Part shown: positions 30,498 to 37,949 of the stretch, in pieces
How positions within the stretch are numbered: the first letter of the stretch is position 1
Layout of the letters: every line of letters begins with the position of its first letter
Origin: Albimonas sp041685625
Lineage (GTDB): Bacteria; Pseudomonadota; Alphaproteobacteria; Rhodobacterales; Rhodobacteraceae
Assembly (NCBI GenBank): GCA_041685625.1
Contig: JAWLFJ010000004.1
Location: forward strand, 14,296-78,295
Direction of reading: 5' to 3'
DNA length: 64,000 nucleotides
The notes under the pieces: model-generated
What the model saw: only the letters and a program-made list of their open reading frames with translations
The model's database searches: none
What the model was told of the DNA's origin: nothing
Program-made: the position numbers and the translations under genes

Positions 30498-30522
30498 AAA
30501 AAAACCCGCCGGAGAGGCGGGT
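30498..30522 (-). terminator. Attenuator terminator of the ilvB leader
   Basis: On the minus strand ACCCGCC pairs with GGCGGGT around a 5-nt loop and runs straight into seven Us. It stands 36 nt after the stop codon of the leader peptide and 60 nt before ilvB. This is one of the few classical U-tract terminators in the window, and it lies in front of a gene rather than behind one. Confidence 0.85.
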
Positions 30523-30558
30523 CGTCGGGGCGCGTCGGTCGGATCGGATGCTCCGCCG

Positions 30559-30603
30559 TCAGTCGCGCCCCACTCGGATGATTACGAAGGTCGTGCCGGT
30601 CAC
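30559..30603 (-). CDS. ilvB leader peptide (14 codons)
   Basis: GTG-started peptide VTGTTFVIIRVGRD (first residue fMet in translation), too short for ordinary gene finding. It has Val-Ile-Ile and a further Val, the regulatory amino acids of the downstream enzyme, in its middle, and GGGAG 8-12 nt upstream of the GTG. Ribosome stalling at these codons when Val/Ile-tRNA is scarce would change folding of the RNA ahead of the 30498-30522 terminator. An 8-nt GGGGCGCG inside the last codons is complementary to a segment just before the terminator (30527-30534), a candidate alternative pairing. Confidence 0.75.
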   Translation of the reverse strand: MTGTTFVIIRVGRD

Positions 30604-30629
30604 GTCGTCTCTCCCGTCCCGATGCGCCC

Positions 30630-30657
30630 CATCTACCACGCGCGCCGGGGCGGTCAA
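30630..30657 (-). promoter_or_regulatory. Sigma-70-like promoter of the ilvB leader
   Basis: On the minus strand TTGACC (30657-30652), a 16-nt spacer and TAGATG (30635-30630) form a good housekeeping promoter. Transcription would start about 20 nt before the leader-peptide GTG. Confidence 0.6.
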
Positions 30658-30719
30658 CCCCGTTTCCGCCGGAGCGCCGACGTTTTCTTTCGCCGCGACG
30701 CCTCGTCGCGCAATCTCTT

Positions 30720-31613
30720 TCAGGGCAGCAGGATCCGCGCCGCCTCGGCGTCCTCGGCGACGGGCCAGTCCCGCATCCGGTTCCGCCCCCAGGTGAGCTG
30801 GCGCTTGGCGTAGCGCCGCGTCGCCGTCACCGCGGCCTCCCCCGCCGCCTCGAGCGTCATCTCGCCCCTCAGATGCGCCATCAACTCCGCCGCCCCCAGC
30901 GCCTTCATCGCCTGCGGCGAGACGCGCCGCCCCATCGCCGCGCGCGCCTCCTCCAAGGCGCCCTCCGCCAGCATCGCGTCGAAGCGCGCCCCGATCCGCG
31001 CCGCCAGCCGGTCCCGATCCGGCGCCAGCCGCACCGCCGCGACCTCCGAGAGCCGCAGCCGCGGCGCCCCCGTCTCCCGCCACCACGCCGCGAGCCCGCG
31101 GCCCGAGGCCTCCAGCACCTCCCAGGCCCGCATCACTCGCCGGGGATTGGCGAGATCGATCCGCGCCGCCGTCTCCGGATCGCGCGCCTCCAGCTCCGCC
31201 GCCATCGCCTCCAGCCCCAGCGCCGCCAGCCGCGCCTCGCCTTCCGCGCGCACCGCCTCCGGCGTCGCCGGCGCCGCCGCCAGCCCCTCCGTCAGCGCCG
31301 TGAACAACAGCCCCGAGCCCCCGACGATCACCGCCGGCCGCCCCTCCGCCTCCAGCCGGTCGAGCACGGCCGAGACCTCGGCGAGCCACCGTCCCGCCGA
31401 ATGCGCCTCCTCCAAGGTGACATGGCCATAGAGCCGATGCTCCGCCCGCGCCTCGTCCTCCGCCGGGGGCCGCGCCGTCAGCACCCGCCAGCCGTCGTAG
31501 ACCTGCAGCTGATCGGCGTTCACCACCGCCCCGCCCAGCCGCTCCGCGAGCGCCAATGCCAGCGCCGACTTGCCCGAGGCGGTCGGTCCCGCGATCAGGA
31601 CGTGCCGGCTCAC
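30720..31613 (-). CDS. miaA: tRNA dimethylallyltransferase
   Basis: A 297-residue enzyme that puts a dimethylallyl group on A37 of tRNAs reading UNN codons. Evidence: the P-loop GPTASGKS (9-16), NADQLQVYDGWRVLTARP in place of the usual DSxQxYR segment, GGSGLLFTAL, and the C-terminal YAKRQLTWGRN. The start codon is GTG at 31613, overlapping the psuG stop (GTGA). It is therefore the last gene of a coupled psuK-psuG-miaA series. The ilvB leader promoter follows 63 nt downstream on the same strand. Confidence 0.93.
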   Translation of the reverse strand: MSRHVLIAGPTASGKSALALALAERLGGAVVNADQLQVYDGWRVLTARPPAEDEARAEHRLYGHVTLEEAHSAGRWLAEVSAVLDRLEAEGRPAVIVGGSGLLFTALTEGLAAAPATPEAVRAEGEARLAALGLEAMAAELEARDPETAARIDLANPRRVMRAWEVLEASGRGLAAWWRETGAPRLRLSEVAAVRLAPDRDRLAARIGARFDAMLAEGALEEARAAMGRRVSPQAMKALGAAELMAHLRGEMTLEAAGEAAVTATRRYAKRQLTWGRNRMRDWPVAEDAEAARILLP

Positions 31614-32527
31614 GCCCCCTCCGCCAGCGCGACCGCGACCTCCGTCGCCACCGCCGCGTCGTTCAGCACCAGCGCGACGTTGGCCTCGAGGCTCCGTCCC
31701 CCCGTCGCCTCGACGATGCGCGAGAGCAGGAACGGCGTCACCGCCTTGCCCGTCACCCCCTCCCGCGCCGCATCCTCCAGCGCGGCGCCCACAGCCGCCT
31801 CCACCTCCGCCCGCGGCACCTCCGCCGCCTCCGGGATCGGCACGGCCAGCAGCTGGCCCCCCGGCAGCCCCAGCGCCCCCCGCATCCGGTGCGCCCGCGC
31901 GACCGCCTCCGCCGTCTCCATCCGCAAGGGGCAGGGCAGCCCGCTCTCGCGCGACCAGAAGGCCGGGAACGCGTCCGTCCGCCAGCCGATCACCGGCACG
32001 CCGAGCGTCTCCAGCACCTCGAGCGTCTTCGGCAGGTCGAGGATCGCCTTCGCCCCCGCCGCCACCACCGTCACCGGCGTCTCCGCCAACTCCCTGAGAT
32101 CGGCCGAGACGTCCCAGCTCGCCTCCGCCCCCCGGTGCACCCCGCCGATCCCGCCGGTGGCGAAGACCTCGATCCCCGCTGCCCGCGCCGCGATCATCGT
32201 CGCCGCCACGGTCGTCGCGCCGTCGCCCCCCGCCGCCAGCGCCGCCGCGAGATCGGCGCGCGAGAGCTTCGCGACGCCCCCCGCCGCCAGCCGCTCCAGC
32301 GCCGGCGCGTCGAGCCCCACCCTCAGCCGCCCGTCCAGCACCGCGATCGTGGCCGGCACGGCCCCGCCCGCGCGCACCGTGGCCTCGAGCGCCGACGCCA
32401 CCTCGAGGTTCCGCGGCGCGGGCAGCCCGTGCGCCAGGATCGTGCTCTCGAGCGCCACCACCGGCCGCCCCGCCGCCAGCGCCTCCGCCACCTCCGCCGA
32501 GACCTCCAGCACCCCGTCCGGCCTCAT
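31610..32527 (-). CDS. psuG: Pseudouridine-5'-phosphate glycosidase
   Basis: A 305-residue PsuG that cleaves pseudouridine 5'-phosphate to uracil and ribose 5-phosphate. Family motifs: VALESTILAHGLPAPRN near 23-39, ATGGIGGVHRG near 131-141, and GWRTDAFPAFWSRESG. The N-terminal Glu of ESTI and the Lys of AGAKAILD are expected in the active site. ATG 32527 overlaps the psuK stop and its own stop overlaps the miaA GTG. The longer frame upstream only shadows psuK. Together with psuK it recycles pseudouridine from RNA turnover. Confidence 0.94.
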   Translation of the reverse strand: MRPDGVLEVSAEVAEALAAGRPVVALESTILAHGLPAPRNLEVASALEATVRAGGAVPATIAVLDGRLRVGLDAPALERLAAGGVAKLSRADLAAALAAGGDGATTVAATMIAARAAGIEVFATGGIGGVHRGAEASWDVSADLRELAETPVTVVAAGAKAILDLPKTLEVLETLGVPVIGWRTDAFPAFWSRESGLPCPLRMETAEAVARAHRMRGALGLPGGQLLAVPIPEAAEVPRAEVEAAVGAALEDAAREGVTGKAVTPFLLSRIVEATGGRSLEANVALVLNDAAVATEVAVALAEGA

Positions 32528-33378
32528 CTCGCCTCCCGCGCCGCCCGCGCCGCCGCGATCCCGGCCGAGAGCGCGCCCTCCGGCGGCGCCCCCTCCAGCC
32601 GGAGGTCGAGATAGGCCGCCGCCAGCGCGTCGCCCGCGCCGGTCGCGCGCCTCGGCCCGCCGTCGGGCTCCGGCGTCAGACCCCAGACGCCCTCCGCCGT
32701 CGCCGCCGCCGCCTCGCGCGGCCCGTCCGTCACCGCCGCCTCGGTGGCGCCCGCCCGCCGCAGCGCCGAGGCGGCCGCCCGCGCGTCGCGAAACGAGCGC
32801 CCGGTCAGCGCCTCCGACTCCGCCCGGTTGCAGATCACCAGATCCGCCTGCGCGAGCATCCCCGCCAGCCGCGCCGCCTTCGCCGGAGAGGCCGGGACCA
32901 GCGCCAGCCTCGCCCCCCGCCGCTCCGCCGCGCCGGCGAGCGCGGCGAGCGCCGCCCCGCCGAAATTCCCGTCGAGCGCCCACGCCGCCGCCTCGCGCGC
33001 CGCCGCCGCCGCGGCCTCGACCGCCTCCGGCGCCGCCCCGTCGCAGGCCGCGAGGTCCGCCACCGCCGCCGCCAGCCCCCCGCGCCCGTCCTCGACCGCG
33101 AGATAGGCCCCCGTCGTCCCGTCCCCGACCCGCGTCAGCGCCACGCCGGCCGCCGCCAGCGTCCCGGCCAGCGCCTCCCCCGCCGCATCGGTCCCGACCG
33201 GCGCGCAGAGCCGTGCCGCCCGCCCGCGCCGCGCCAGCCCGAGCGCGAGGTTCAGCGCCACGCCCCCGGGCCGACGGTCCACGATCCCCGGCGCGTCGTC
33301 GCCGGGAGCCGGCGGCGCCGAGGGCCGCCCGATCCAGTCCCAGTGTCCGGCCCCGAAACAGGCCGCCTCGCGCCGCAT
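32524..33378 (-). CDS. psuK: Pseudouridine kinase (PfkB family)
   Basis: A 284-residue ribokinase-type sugar kinase that would phosphorylate pseudouridine to feed PsuG. Evidence: the substrate-loop GGVALNLALGLARRG near 43-57 and the anion-hole/catalytic ATGAGDALAAAYL near the C-terminus, with the base Asp in GAGD. The start MRREAACFG at 33378 was chosen because the frame upstream runs through the rpsB promoter region and reads like shadow sequence. It is divergent from rpsB with 179 nt between the start codons. Confidence 0.9.
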   Translation of the reverse strand: MRREAACFGAGHWDWIGRPSAPPAPGDDAPGIVDRRPGGVALNLALGLARRGRAARLCAPVGTDAAGEALAGTLAAAGVALTRVGDGTTGAYLAVEDGRGGLAAAVADLAACDGAAPEAVEAAAAAAREAAAWALDGNFGGAALAALAGAAERRGARLALVPASPAKAARLAGMLAQADLVICNRAESEALTGRSFRDARAAASALRRAGATEAAVTDGPREAAAATAEGVWGLTPEPDGGPRRATGAGDALAAAYLDLRLEGAPPEGALSAGIAAARAAREAR

Positions 33379-33407
33379 CCGCCGTCTCCCCGCCGAAGCC
33401 GCACCAC

Positions 33408-33436
33408 TTGCCTCCGGCCCGCCCGGCGTGTAAAGG
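33408..33436 (+). promoter_or_regulatory. Candidate rpsB promoter
   Basis: TTGCCT (33408-33413), a 17-nt spacer and TAAAGG (33431-33436) resemble a sigma-70 promoter. It lies in the psuK-rpsB divergent region about 115 nt before rpsB, leaving a leader long enough for a regulatory structure. Confidence 0.45.
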
Positions 33437-33493
33437 CGCGTGCATTCCGCATGCGGGGATCGGGCCGGCCGGGGAGACATCCCGGTGCGGTCC

Positions 33494-33538
33494 TCCGGTT
33501 GGGGCGCTCGCCCCTCACCCCGCAGAGGCGAAACCGGA
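33494..33538 (+). promoter_or_regulatory. Structured rpsB mRNA leader, candidate S2 autoregulatory site
   Basis: TCCGGTT (33494-33500) pairs with AACCGGA (33532-33538), enclosing a small GGGG/CCCC hairpin (33501-33514) and an unpaired purine-rich segment. The closing stem ends about 20 nt before the rpsB ATG, next to the GAAAGGA ribosome binding site. Ribosomal protein S2 genes are autoregulated through leaders in several bacteria. This exact structure is not one I can name. Confidence 0.4.
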
Positions 33539-33557
33539 AACGAAAGGACGGATCGGC

Positions 33558-34478
33558 ATGGCCATCCCCGAGGCATCCCTGCGCCAGCTTCTCGAAGCGG
33601 GCGTGCATTTCGGCCACCAGACGCATCGCTGGAACCCGCGCATGTCGCCGTACATCTACGGCGACCGCAACGGCATCCACATCGTCGACCTGACGCAGAC
33701 GCTGCCGATGCTCGATTCGGCCCTGCAGGCGATCCGCGACACCGTCGCCAAGGGCGGGCGCGTGCTCTTCGTCGGCACCAAGCGCCAGGCCGCCCAGCCG
33801 CTGGCCGAGGCGGCGGAGCGCTGCGCCCAGTACTTCATGAACCACCGCTGGCTCGGCGGCACGCTGACCAACTGGAAGACCGTCTCCCACTCGATCGAGC
33901 GCCTGCGCAAGCTGGACGAGATGTTCGAGGAGGGCGCCGAGGGCTTCACCAAGCGCGAGCGCCTCTCCCTCGAGCGCGAGCGCAACAAGCTTCAGATGAG
34001 CCTCGGCGGCATCCGCGAGATGGGCGGCGTGCCCGACATGCTGTTCGTGATCGACACCAACAAGGAGGACCTCGCGGTCGCCGAGGCCAACAAGCTCGGC
34101 ATCCCCGTGGTCGCGGTCGTCGACACCAACTCCGACCCCTCCGGCATCGCCTACCCGATCCCGGGCAACGACGACGCCGCCCGCGCCATCTCGCTCTACT
34201 GCGATCTCGCCGCGCGCGCCGCGCTCGACGGCATGGCCGCCCAGATGGGCGAGGCCGGCTTCGACCTCGGCGAGATGGAGGAGGCGCCCTACGAGGAGAG
34301 CCTCGGCGATCCCGGCGCGGCCGAGCATCCGGAGGCCGAGCCCGCGCTCTCCGACGAGCGCCGGGGCGAGGCCGCCGCCGCCGACGCCGCCGCCGCCGAG
34401 CCGCCGAAGGCCGGCGAGGGCACGGGCGAGGCGACCGAGACCCCCGTCGACCAGGCCCTCAAGGTGGACGAGCGCTGA
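33558..34478 (+). CDS. rpsB: 30S ribosomal protein S2
   Basis: A 306-residue S2 of the small ribosomal subunit. The core is unmistakable: LLEAGVHFGHQTHRWNP, VLFVGTKRQA, NHRWLGGTLTNWKT and DTNSDPSGIAYPIPGNDDA. Beyond about residue 240 there is an extra acidic, Ala/Glu-rich tail of some 65 residues that S2 of E. coli lacks. GAAAGGA is the ribosome binding site. It is the first gene of the translation/envelope block, followed by tsf, pyrH and frr in conserved order. Confidence 0.97.
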   Translation: MAIPEASLRQLLEAGVHFGHQTHRWNPRMSPYIYGDRNGIHIVDLTQTLPMLDSALQAIRDTVAKGGRVLFVGTKRQAAQPLAEAAERCAQYFMNHRWLGGTLTNWKTVSHSIERLRKLDEMFEEGAEGFTKRERLSLERERNKLQMSLGGIREMGGVPDMLFVIDTNKEDLAVAEANKLGIPVVAVVDTNSDPSGIAYPIPGNDDAARAISLYCDLAARAALDGMAAQMGEAGFDLGEMEEAPYEESLGDPGAAEHPEAEPALSDERRGEAAAADAAAAEPPKAGEGTGEATETPVDQALKVDER

Positions 34479-34487
34479 GGCCCGGCC

Positions 34488-34547
34488 GCCCGCCCCGCCG
34501 GGCGGGCGCCACGACACCCCGACGCCCGCCGCGGTTGACGCGGCGGG
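34488..34547 (+). terminator. Two GC hairpins between rpsB and tsf
   Basis: GCCCGCC/GGCGGGC (34488-34507, 6-nt loop) is followed by the perfect 9-bp CCCGCCGCG/CGCGGCGGG with loop GTTGA (34525-34547). There is no U-tract. This could attenuate read-through from rpsB to tsf or protect the rpsB 3' end. Confidence 0.45.
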
Positions 34548-34622
34548 TCCGAGCCCCGACCTAGGCGGCGCGCGCGGCCCGCATCGGCCGCCCCCGCCCC
34601 GAACCGATTCAGGAGAGAACCG

Positions 34623-35516
34623 ATGGCGATCACCGCCTCCATGGTGAAGGAGCTCCGCGACCAGACGGGCGCGGGCATGATGGACGCCAAGAAGGCGCTG
34701 ACCGAGACCGACGGCGACATGGAGGCCGCGGTCGACTGGCTGCGCACCAAGGGCCTCGCCAAGGCCGCCAAGAAGGCCGGGCGCACCGCGGCCGAGGGCC
34801 TCGTCGCCGTCGCCACCAAGGGCGGCGTCGGCGTCGCCGTCGAGGTCAACGCCGAGACCGACTTCGTCGCCCGCAACGCCGAGTTCCAGGCGATGGTCAA
34901 GGACATCGCCCAGGCCGCGCTCGAGGTCGACGACCTCGCCGGCCTGCTCGCCGCCGATCTCGGCGGCAAGACGGTCGAGGCGACGGTCACCGACAAGGTC
35001 GCCACCGTGGGCGAGAACATGGCCGTGCGCCGCATCTCGAAGGCGACGGGCGACGTCGTCGCCGCCTACGTCCACAACGCCGCGACCGAGGGCATGGGCA
35101 AGATCGGCGTGCTCGTCGCGCTCACTGGCTCCGACAAGGCGGCGATGGAGACGATCGGCCGGCAGGTCGCCATGCACGTCGCCGCGACCAGCCCGGCCGC
35201 GCTGACCGAGAAGGACCTCGACCCGGCGCTGGTCGAGCGCGAGAAGCAGATCCTGACCGAGCAGGCCCGCGAGTCCGGCAAGCCGGAGGGCGTGATCGAG
35301 AAGATGATCGTCGGCCGCCTCAACAAGTTCTTCCAGGAGGTGTGCCTCCTGAAGCAGAGCTTCGTGATCGACCCCGACCTGACCGTCGAGAAGGCGGTGA
35401 AGGCGGCGGGCGAGGACATCGACGTCGTCGGCTTCGTCCGCCTCGAGGTCGGCGAGGGCATCGAGAAGGAGGCCGAGGACTTCGCCGCCGAGGTCGCCAA
35501 GACGATGGCCGGCTGA
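34623..35516 (+). CDS. tsf: Elongation factor Ts
   Basis: A 297-residue guanine-nucleotide exchange factor for EF-Tu. The N-terminal UBA-like domain is MAITASMVKELRDQTGAGMM, continuing DAKKALTETDGDMEAAVDWLR. The core has VEVNAETDFVARN, the TDFV contact with EF-Tu, and the C-terminal module is present. Length and order after rpsB are as in most bacteria. AGGAGAG precedes the ATG. Confidence 0.97.
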   Translation: MAITASMVKELRDQTGAGMMDAKKALTETDGDMEAAVDWLRTKGLAKAAKKAGRTAAEGLVAVATKGGVGVAVEVNAETDFVARNAEFQAMVKDIAQAALEVDDLAGLLAADLGGKTVEATVTDKVATVGENMAVRRISKATGDVVAAYVHNAATEGMGKIGVLVALTGSDKAAMETIGRQVAMHVAATSPAALTEKDLDPALVEREKQILTEQARESGKPEGVIEKMIVGRLNKFFQEVCLLKQSFVIDPDLTVEKAVKAAGEDIDVVGFVRLEVGEGIEKEAEDFAAEVAKTMAG

Positions 35517-35610
35517 GACCCTCGGTTTCGTCGAGACGGCAGGCGGCGGCTTCCCGGGGCCGCCGCCCGTCGTTCCGGGGGGCCGGCGCGCCCCGGCGCG
35601 GCATCCGGCA

Positions 35611-35638
35611 TTGCGTCGCGGCCCGCCGCGGCTATGGT
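35611..35638 (+). promoter_or_regulatory. Candidate internal promoter for pyrH-frr
   Basis: TTGCGT (35611-35616), a 16-nt spacer and TATGGT (35633-35638) lie just ahead of the pyrH ribosome binding site AAGGAG. They would let pyrH and downstream genes be expressed apart from rpsB-tsf. Confidence 0.45.
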
Positions 35639-35666
35639 GCGCGCGCCGCACCAAGGAGTCGCCCGC

Positions 35667-36407
35667 ATGTCCGAGGCCGCCGAGAAATCCAGCCCCCTGC
35701 TGCATCGGCGCGTCCTCCTGAAGATCTCGGGCGAGGCCCTGATGGGCGATCAGGGGTACGGCCTCCATCCGCCGACCGTCCAGCGCCTCGCCGAGGAGGT
35801 GGTGCGCGTGCACGAGATGGGGATCGAACTCTGCCTCGTGATCGGCGGCGGCAACATCTTCCGCGGCCTGCAGGGCTCCGCCCAGGGCATGGAACGCGCG
35901 AGCGCCGACTACATGGGCATGCTAGCGACCGTGATGAACGCCCTCGCGATGCAGTCGGCGCTCGAGGATCTCGGCGTGCACGCCCGCGTCATCTCCGCGA
36001 TCCCGATGGACCGCATCTGCGAGCCCTACATCCGTCGCCGCGCGATCCGCCACCTCGAGAAGAAGCGCATCTGCATCTTCGCCGCCGGGACCGGCAATCC
36101 CTACTTCACCACCGACACCGCCGCGACGCTCCGCGCCATGGAGATGAACTGCGACGCCATCCTGAAGGGCACGCAGGTCGACGGCGTCTACGACGCGGAC
36201 CCCAAGACCCATCCGGACGCCAGGCGCTACGACCGCATCACCTACGACGAGGTGCTGGTCAGGAACCTCAAGGTGATGGACGCCTCGGCGATCGCGCTGG
36301 CGCGGGACAACGCCATGCCGCTGGTCGTGTTCTCGCTGCATGCGCCCGGCGCCTTCGCGGCGGTCTTGAGCGGTCAAGGAAAATTCACCATTGTCGAACA
36401 GGCTTGA
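35667..36407 (+). CDS. pyrH: UMP kinase
   Basis: A 246-residue bacterial-type UMP kinase of the amino-acid-kinase fold, making UDP from UMP. Motifs: LLKISGEALMG, LVIGGGNIFRG, AGTGNPYFTTDTAA and KGTQVDGVYDADPK. ATG 35667 is preceded by AAGGAG at proper distance; the in-frame ATG at 35634 sits in the candidate -10 region and is rejected. It lies between tsf and frr as usual. Confidence 0.96.
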   Translation: MSEAAEKSSPLLHRRVLLKISGEALMGDQGYGLHPPTVQRLAEEVVRVHEMGIELCLVIGGGNIFRGLQGSAQGMERASADYMGMLATVMNALAMQSALEDLGVHARVISAIPMDRICEPYIRRRAIRHLEKKRICIFAAGTGNPYFTTDTAATLRAMEMNCDAILKGTQVDGVYDADPKTHPDARRYDRITYDEVLVRNLKVMDASAIALARDNAMPLVVFSLHAPGAFAAVLSGQGKFTIVEQA

Positions 36408-36470
36408 GACCGGCCGCGCTTCGGCCCGCGTGACGGGGCGCGCCGGCCGGGCCCGCGAGGAGGAGCCCCG

Positions 36471-37028
36471 ATGAGCGAAGAGACCGAGATAGACCTCGAC
36501 GCGATCCAGCGGCGCATGGACGGCGCGCTCGCCAATCTGCGCACCGAGTTCGCGTCGCTGCGCACCGGGCGCGCCTCGGCCTCGATGCTCGAGCCCGTGA
36601 CCGTGAAGGCCTACGGCCAGGACACCCCGATCAACCAGGTCGGCACCGTCAACGTGCCCGAGCCGCGGATGATCACCCTGAACATCTGGGACAAGAGCCT
36701 GGTCGGCGCGGTCGACAAGGCGATCCGCAGCTCCGGTCTCGGCCTCAATCCGGTGGTGGACGGCACCCTGATCCGCCTGCCCGTGCCCGAACTGACCGAG
36801 GAGCGTCGCCGCGATCTCGCCAAGGTCGCCGGGCAGTACGCCGAACAGGCCAAGGTCGCCGTCCGCAACGTCCGGCGCGACGGCATGGACATGGTCAAGA
36901 AGGCCGAGGGGATGAGCGAGGACGACCGCAAGATCTGGTCGGACGAGATCCAGGAGATCACCGACCGCACCGTCAAGAAGATAGACGCCGCGCTGGAATC
37001 CAAGCAGGAAGAGATCATGCAGGTCTGA
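36471..37028 (+). CDS. frr: Ribosome recycling factor
   Basis: A 185-residue RRF that splits post-termination ribosomes with EF-G. The full three-helix/beta layout is visible: MDGALANLRTEFASLRTGRA, the VTVKAYGQDTPINQVGTVNV beta domain, and a helical C-terminus with VRRDGMD. GAGGAGG precedes the ATG. Length is standard. 63 nt separate it from pyrH. Confidence 0.96.
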   Translation: MSEETEIDLDAIQRRMDGALANLRTEFASLRTGRASASMLEPVTVKAYGQDTPINQVGTVNVPEPRMITLNIWDKSLVGAVDKAIRSSGLGLNPVVDGTLIRLPVPELTEERRRDLAKVAGQYAEQAKVAVRNVRRDGMDMVKKAEGMSEDDRKIWSDEIQEITDRTVKKIDAALESKQEEIMQV

Positions 37029-37113
37029 TCGCCCCGCAAGGGGGCCGGCGCCGCGACGCGCGGCGCGGCGCCCGTGAGGGGACCGGACCTTCCGCGCGCT
37101 CCAGGAGACGTCG

Positions 37114-37929
37114 ATGCCGACAGCCTCGCCCGCCGCAGAAGCGCGACGCGCCGACGACGACCGCGACCTCGCGCGCGCGGAGAAGGGCGAGGCCGCGCCG
37201 GCGCGTCTGCGTCCGGTCGAGGGCGGGCGCCCGCCGCCGCGCCACGTCGCCGTGATCATGGACGGCAACGGGCGCTGGGCGCAGCGCCGCGGTCTGCCGC
37301 GTCTCGCCGGCCACCGCCGCGGCGCCGACGCGGTGCGCGGGGTGGTCGAATCCGCGCCGGAATTCGGGATCGAGTATCTGACGCTCTACGCCTTCTCGAC
37401 CGAGAACTGGAAACGCTCGGCCGAGGAGGTGTCGGGCCTGATGCACCTCTTCCGCCTCTACATCCGCAAGGAGGGGCGCGAGCTTCAGCGCCGCGGCGCC
37501 CGCGTGCGCTTCATCGGGGACCGCAAGCGCCTCGCGCCGGATCTTCGCGCCAAGATGGCTCGGCTCGAGGAGGCGACGGCGGACAACGCCAAGCTCTCGC
37601 TGACCATCGCCCTCAACTACGGCGGCCGGGACGAGATCGTGGCCGCCGCCCGCAGCCTCGCGGCGGAGGCCGCGGCCGGCCGGCTCGACCCCGCCGCGCT
37701 CGATCACGCCGCCTTCGCCGGGGCGCTCTGGACCGCCACGCTGCCCGATCCCGACCTCGTGATCCGCACCTCGGGCGAGATGCGGGTCTCCAACTTCCTC
37801 ACCTGGCAGACCGCCTATTCCGAGTTCGCCTTCGTGGACGAGTGCTGGCCGGACTTCACGCCCGCGCGCCTCGCGGAGGTCGTGGCCGACTACCGCCGCC
37901 GCGAGCGCCGCTTCGGCGCCGCCGGTTGA
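37114..37929 (+). CDS. uppS: Undecaprenyl diphosphate synthase (isoprenyl transferase)
   Basis: A 271-residue cis-prenyltransferase making the C55 carrier for peptidoglycan and surface sugars. Evidence: the catalytic Asp50 in HVAVIMDGNGRWA, YAFSTENWKRS, and the C-terminal DPDLVIRTSGEMRVSNFL with WQTAYSEF. The first 40 residues are a charged, disordered-looking extension beyond the usual enzyme start. ATG is preceded by CAGGAG. It leads into cdsA 20 nt later. Confidence 0.95.
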   Translation: MPTASPAAEARRADDDRDLARAEKGEAAPARLRPVEGGRPPPRHVAVIMDGNGRWAQRRGLPRLAGHRRGADAVRGVVESAPEFGIEYLTLYAFSTENWKRSAEEVSGLMHLFRLYIRKEGRELQRRGARVRFIGDRKRLAPDLRAKMARLEEATADNAKLSLTIALNYGGRDEIVAAARSLAAEAAAGRLDPAALDHAAFAGALWTATLPDPDLVIRTSGEMRVSNFLTWQTAYSEFAFVDECWPDFTPARLAEVVADYRRRERRFGAAG

Positions 37930-37949
37930 GGCCGCGGCCCGGTCCGGCC

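Noticed and set aside
30873..34478. A plus-strand open frame of about 1200 codons ending with rpsB
   Set aside because: Only the last 306 codons, from 33558, are rpsB. The rest is antisense to miaA, psuG and psuK.
34535..34570. TTGACG followed by TAGGCG as a tsf promoter
   Set aside because: The spacer is about 21 nt, too long for a normal sigma-70 promoter, and the first hexamer lies inside a hairpin loop and stem.
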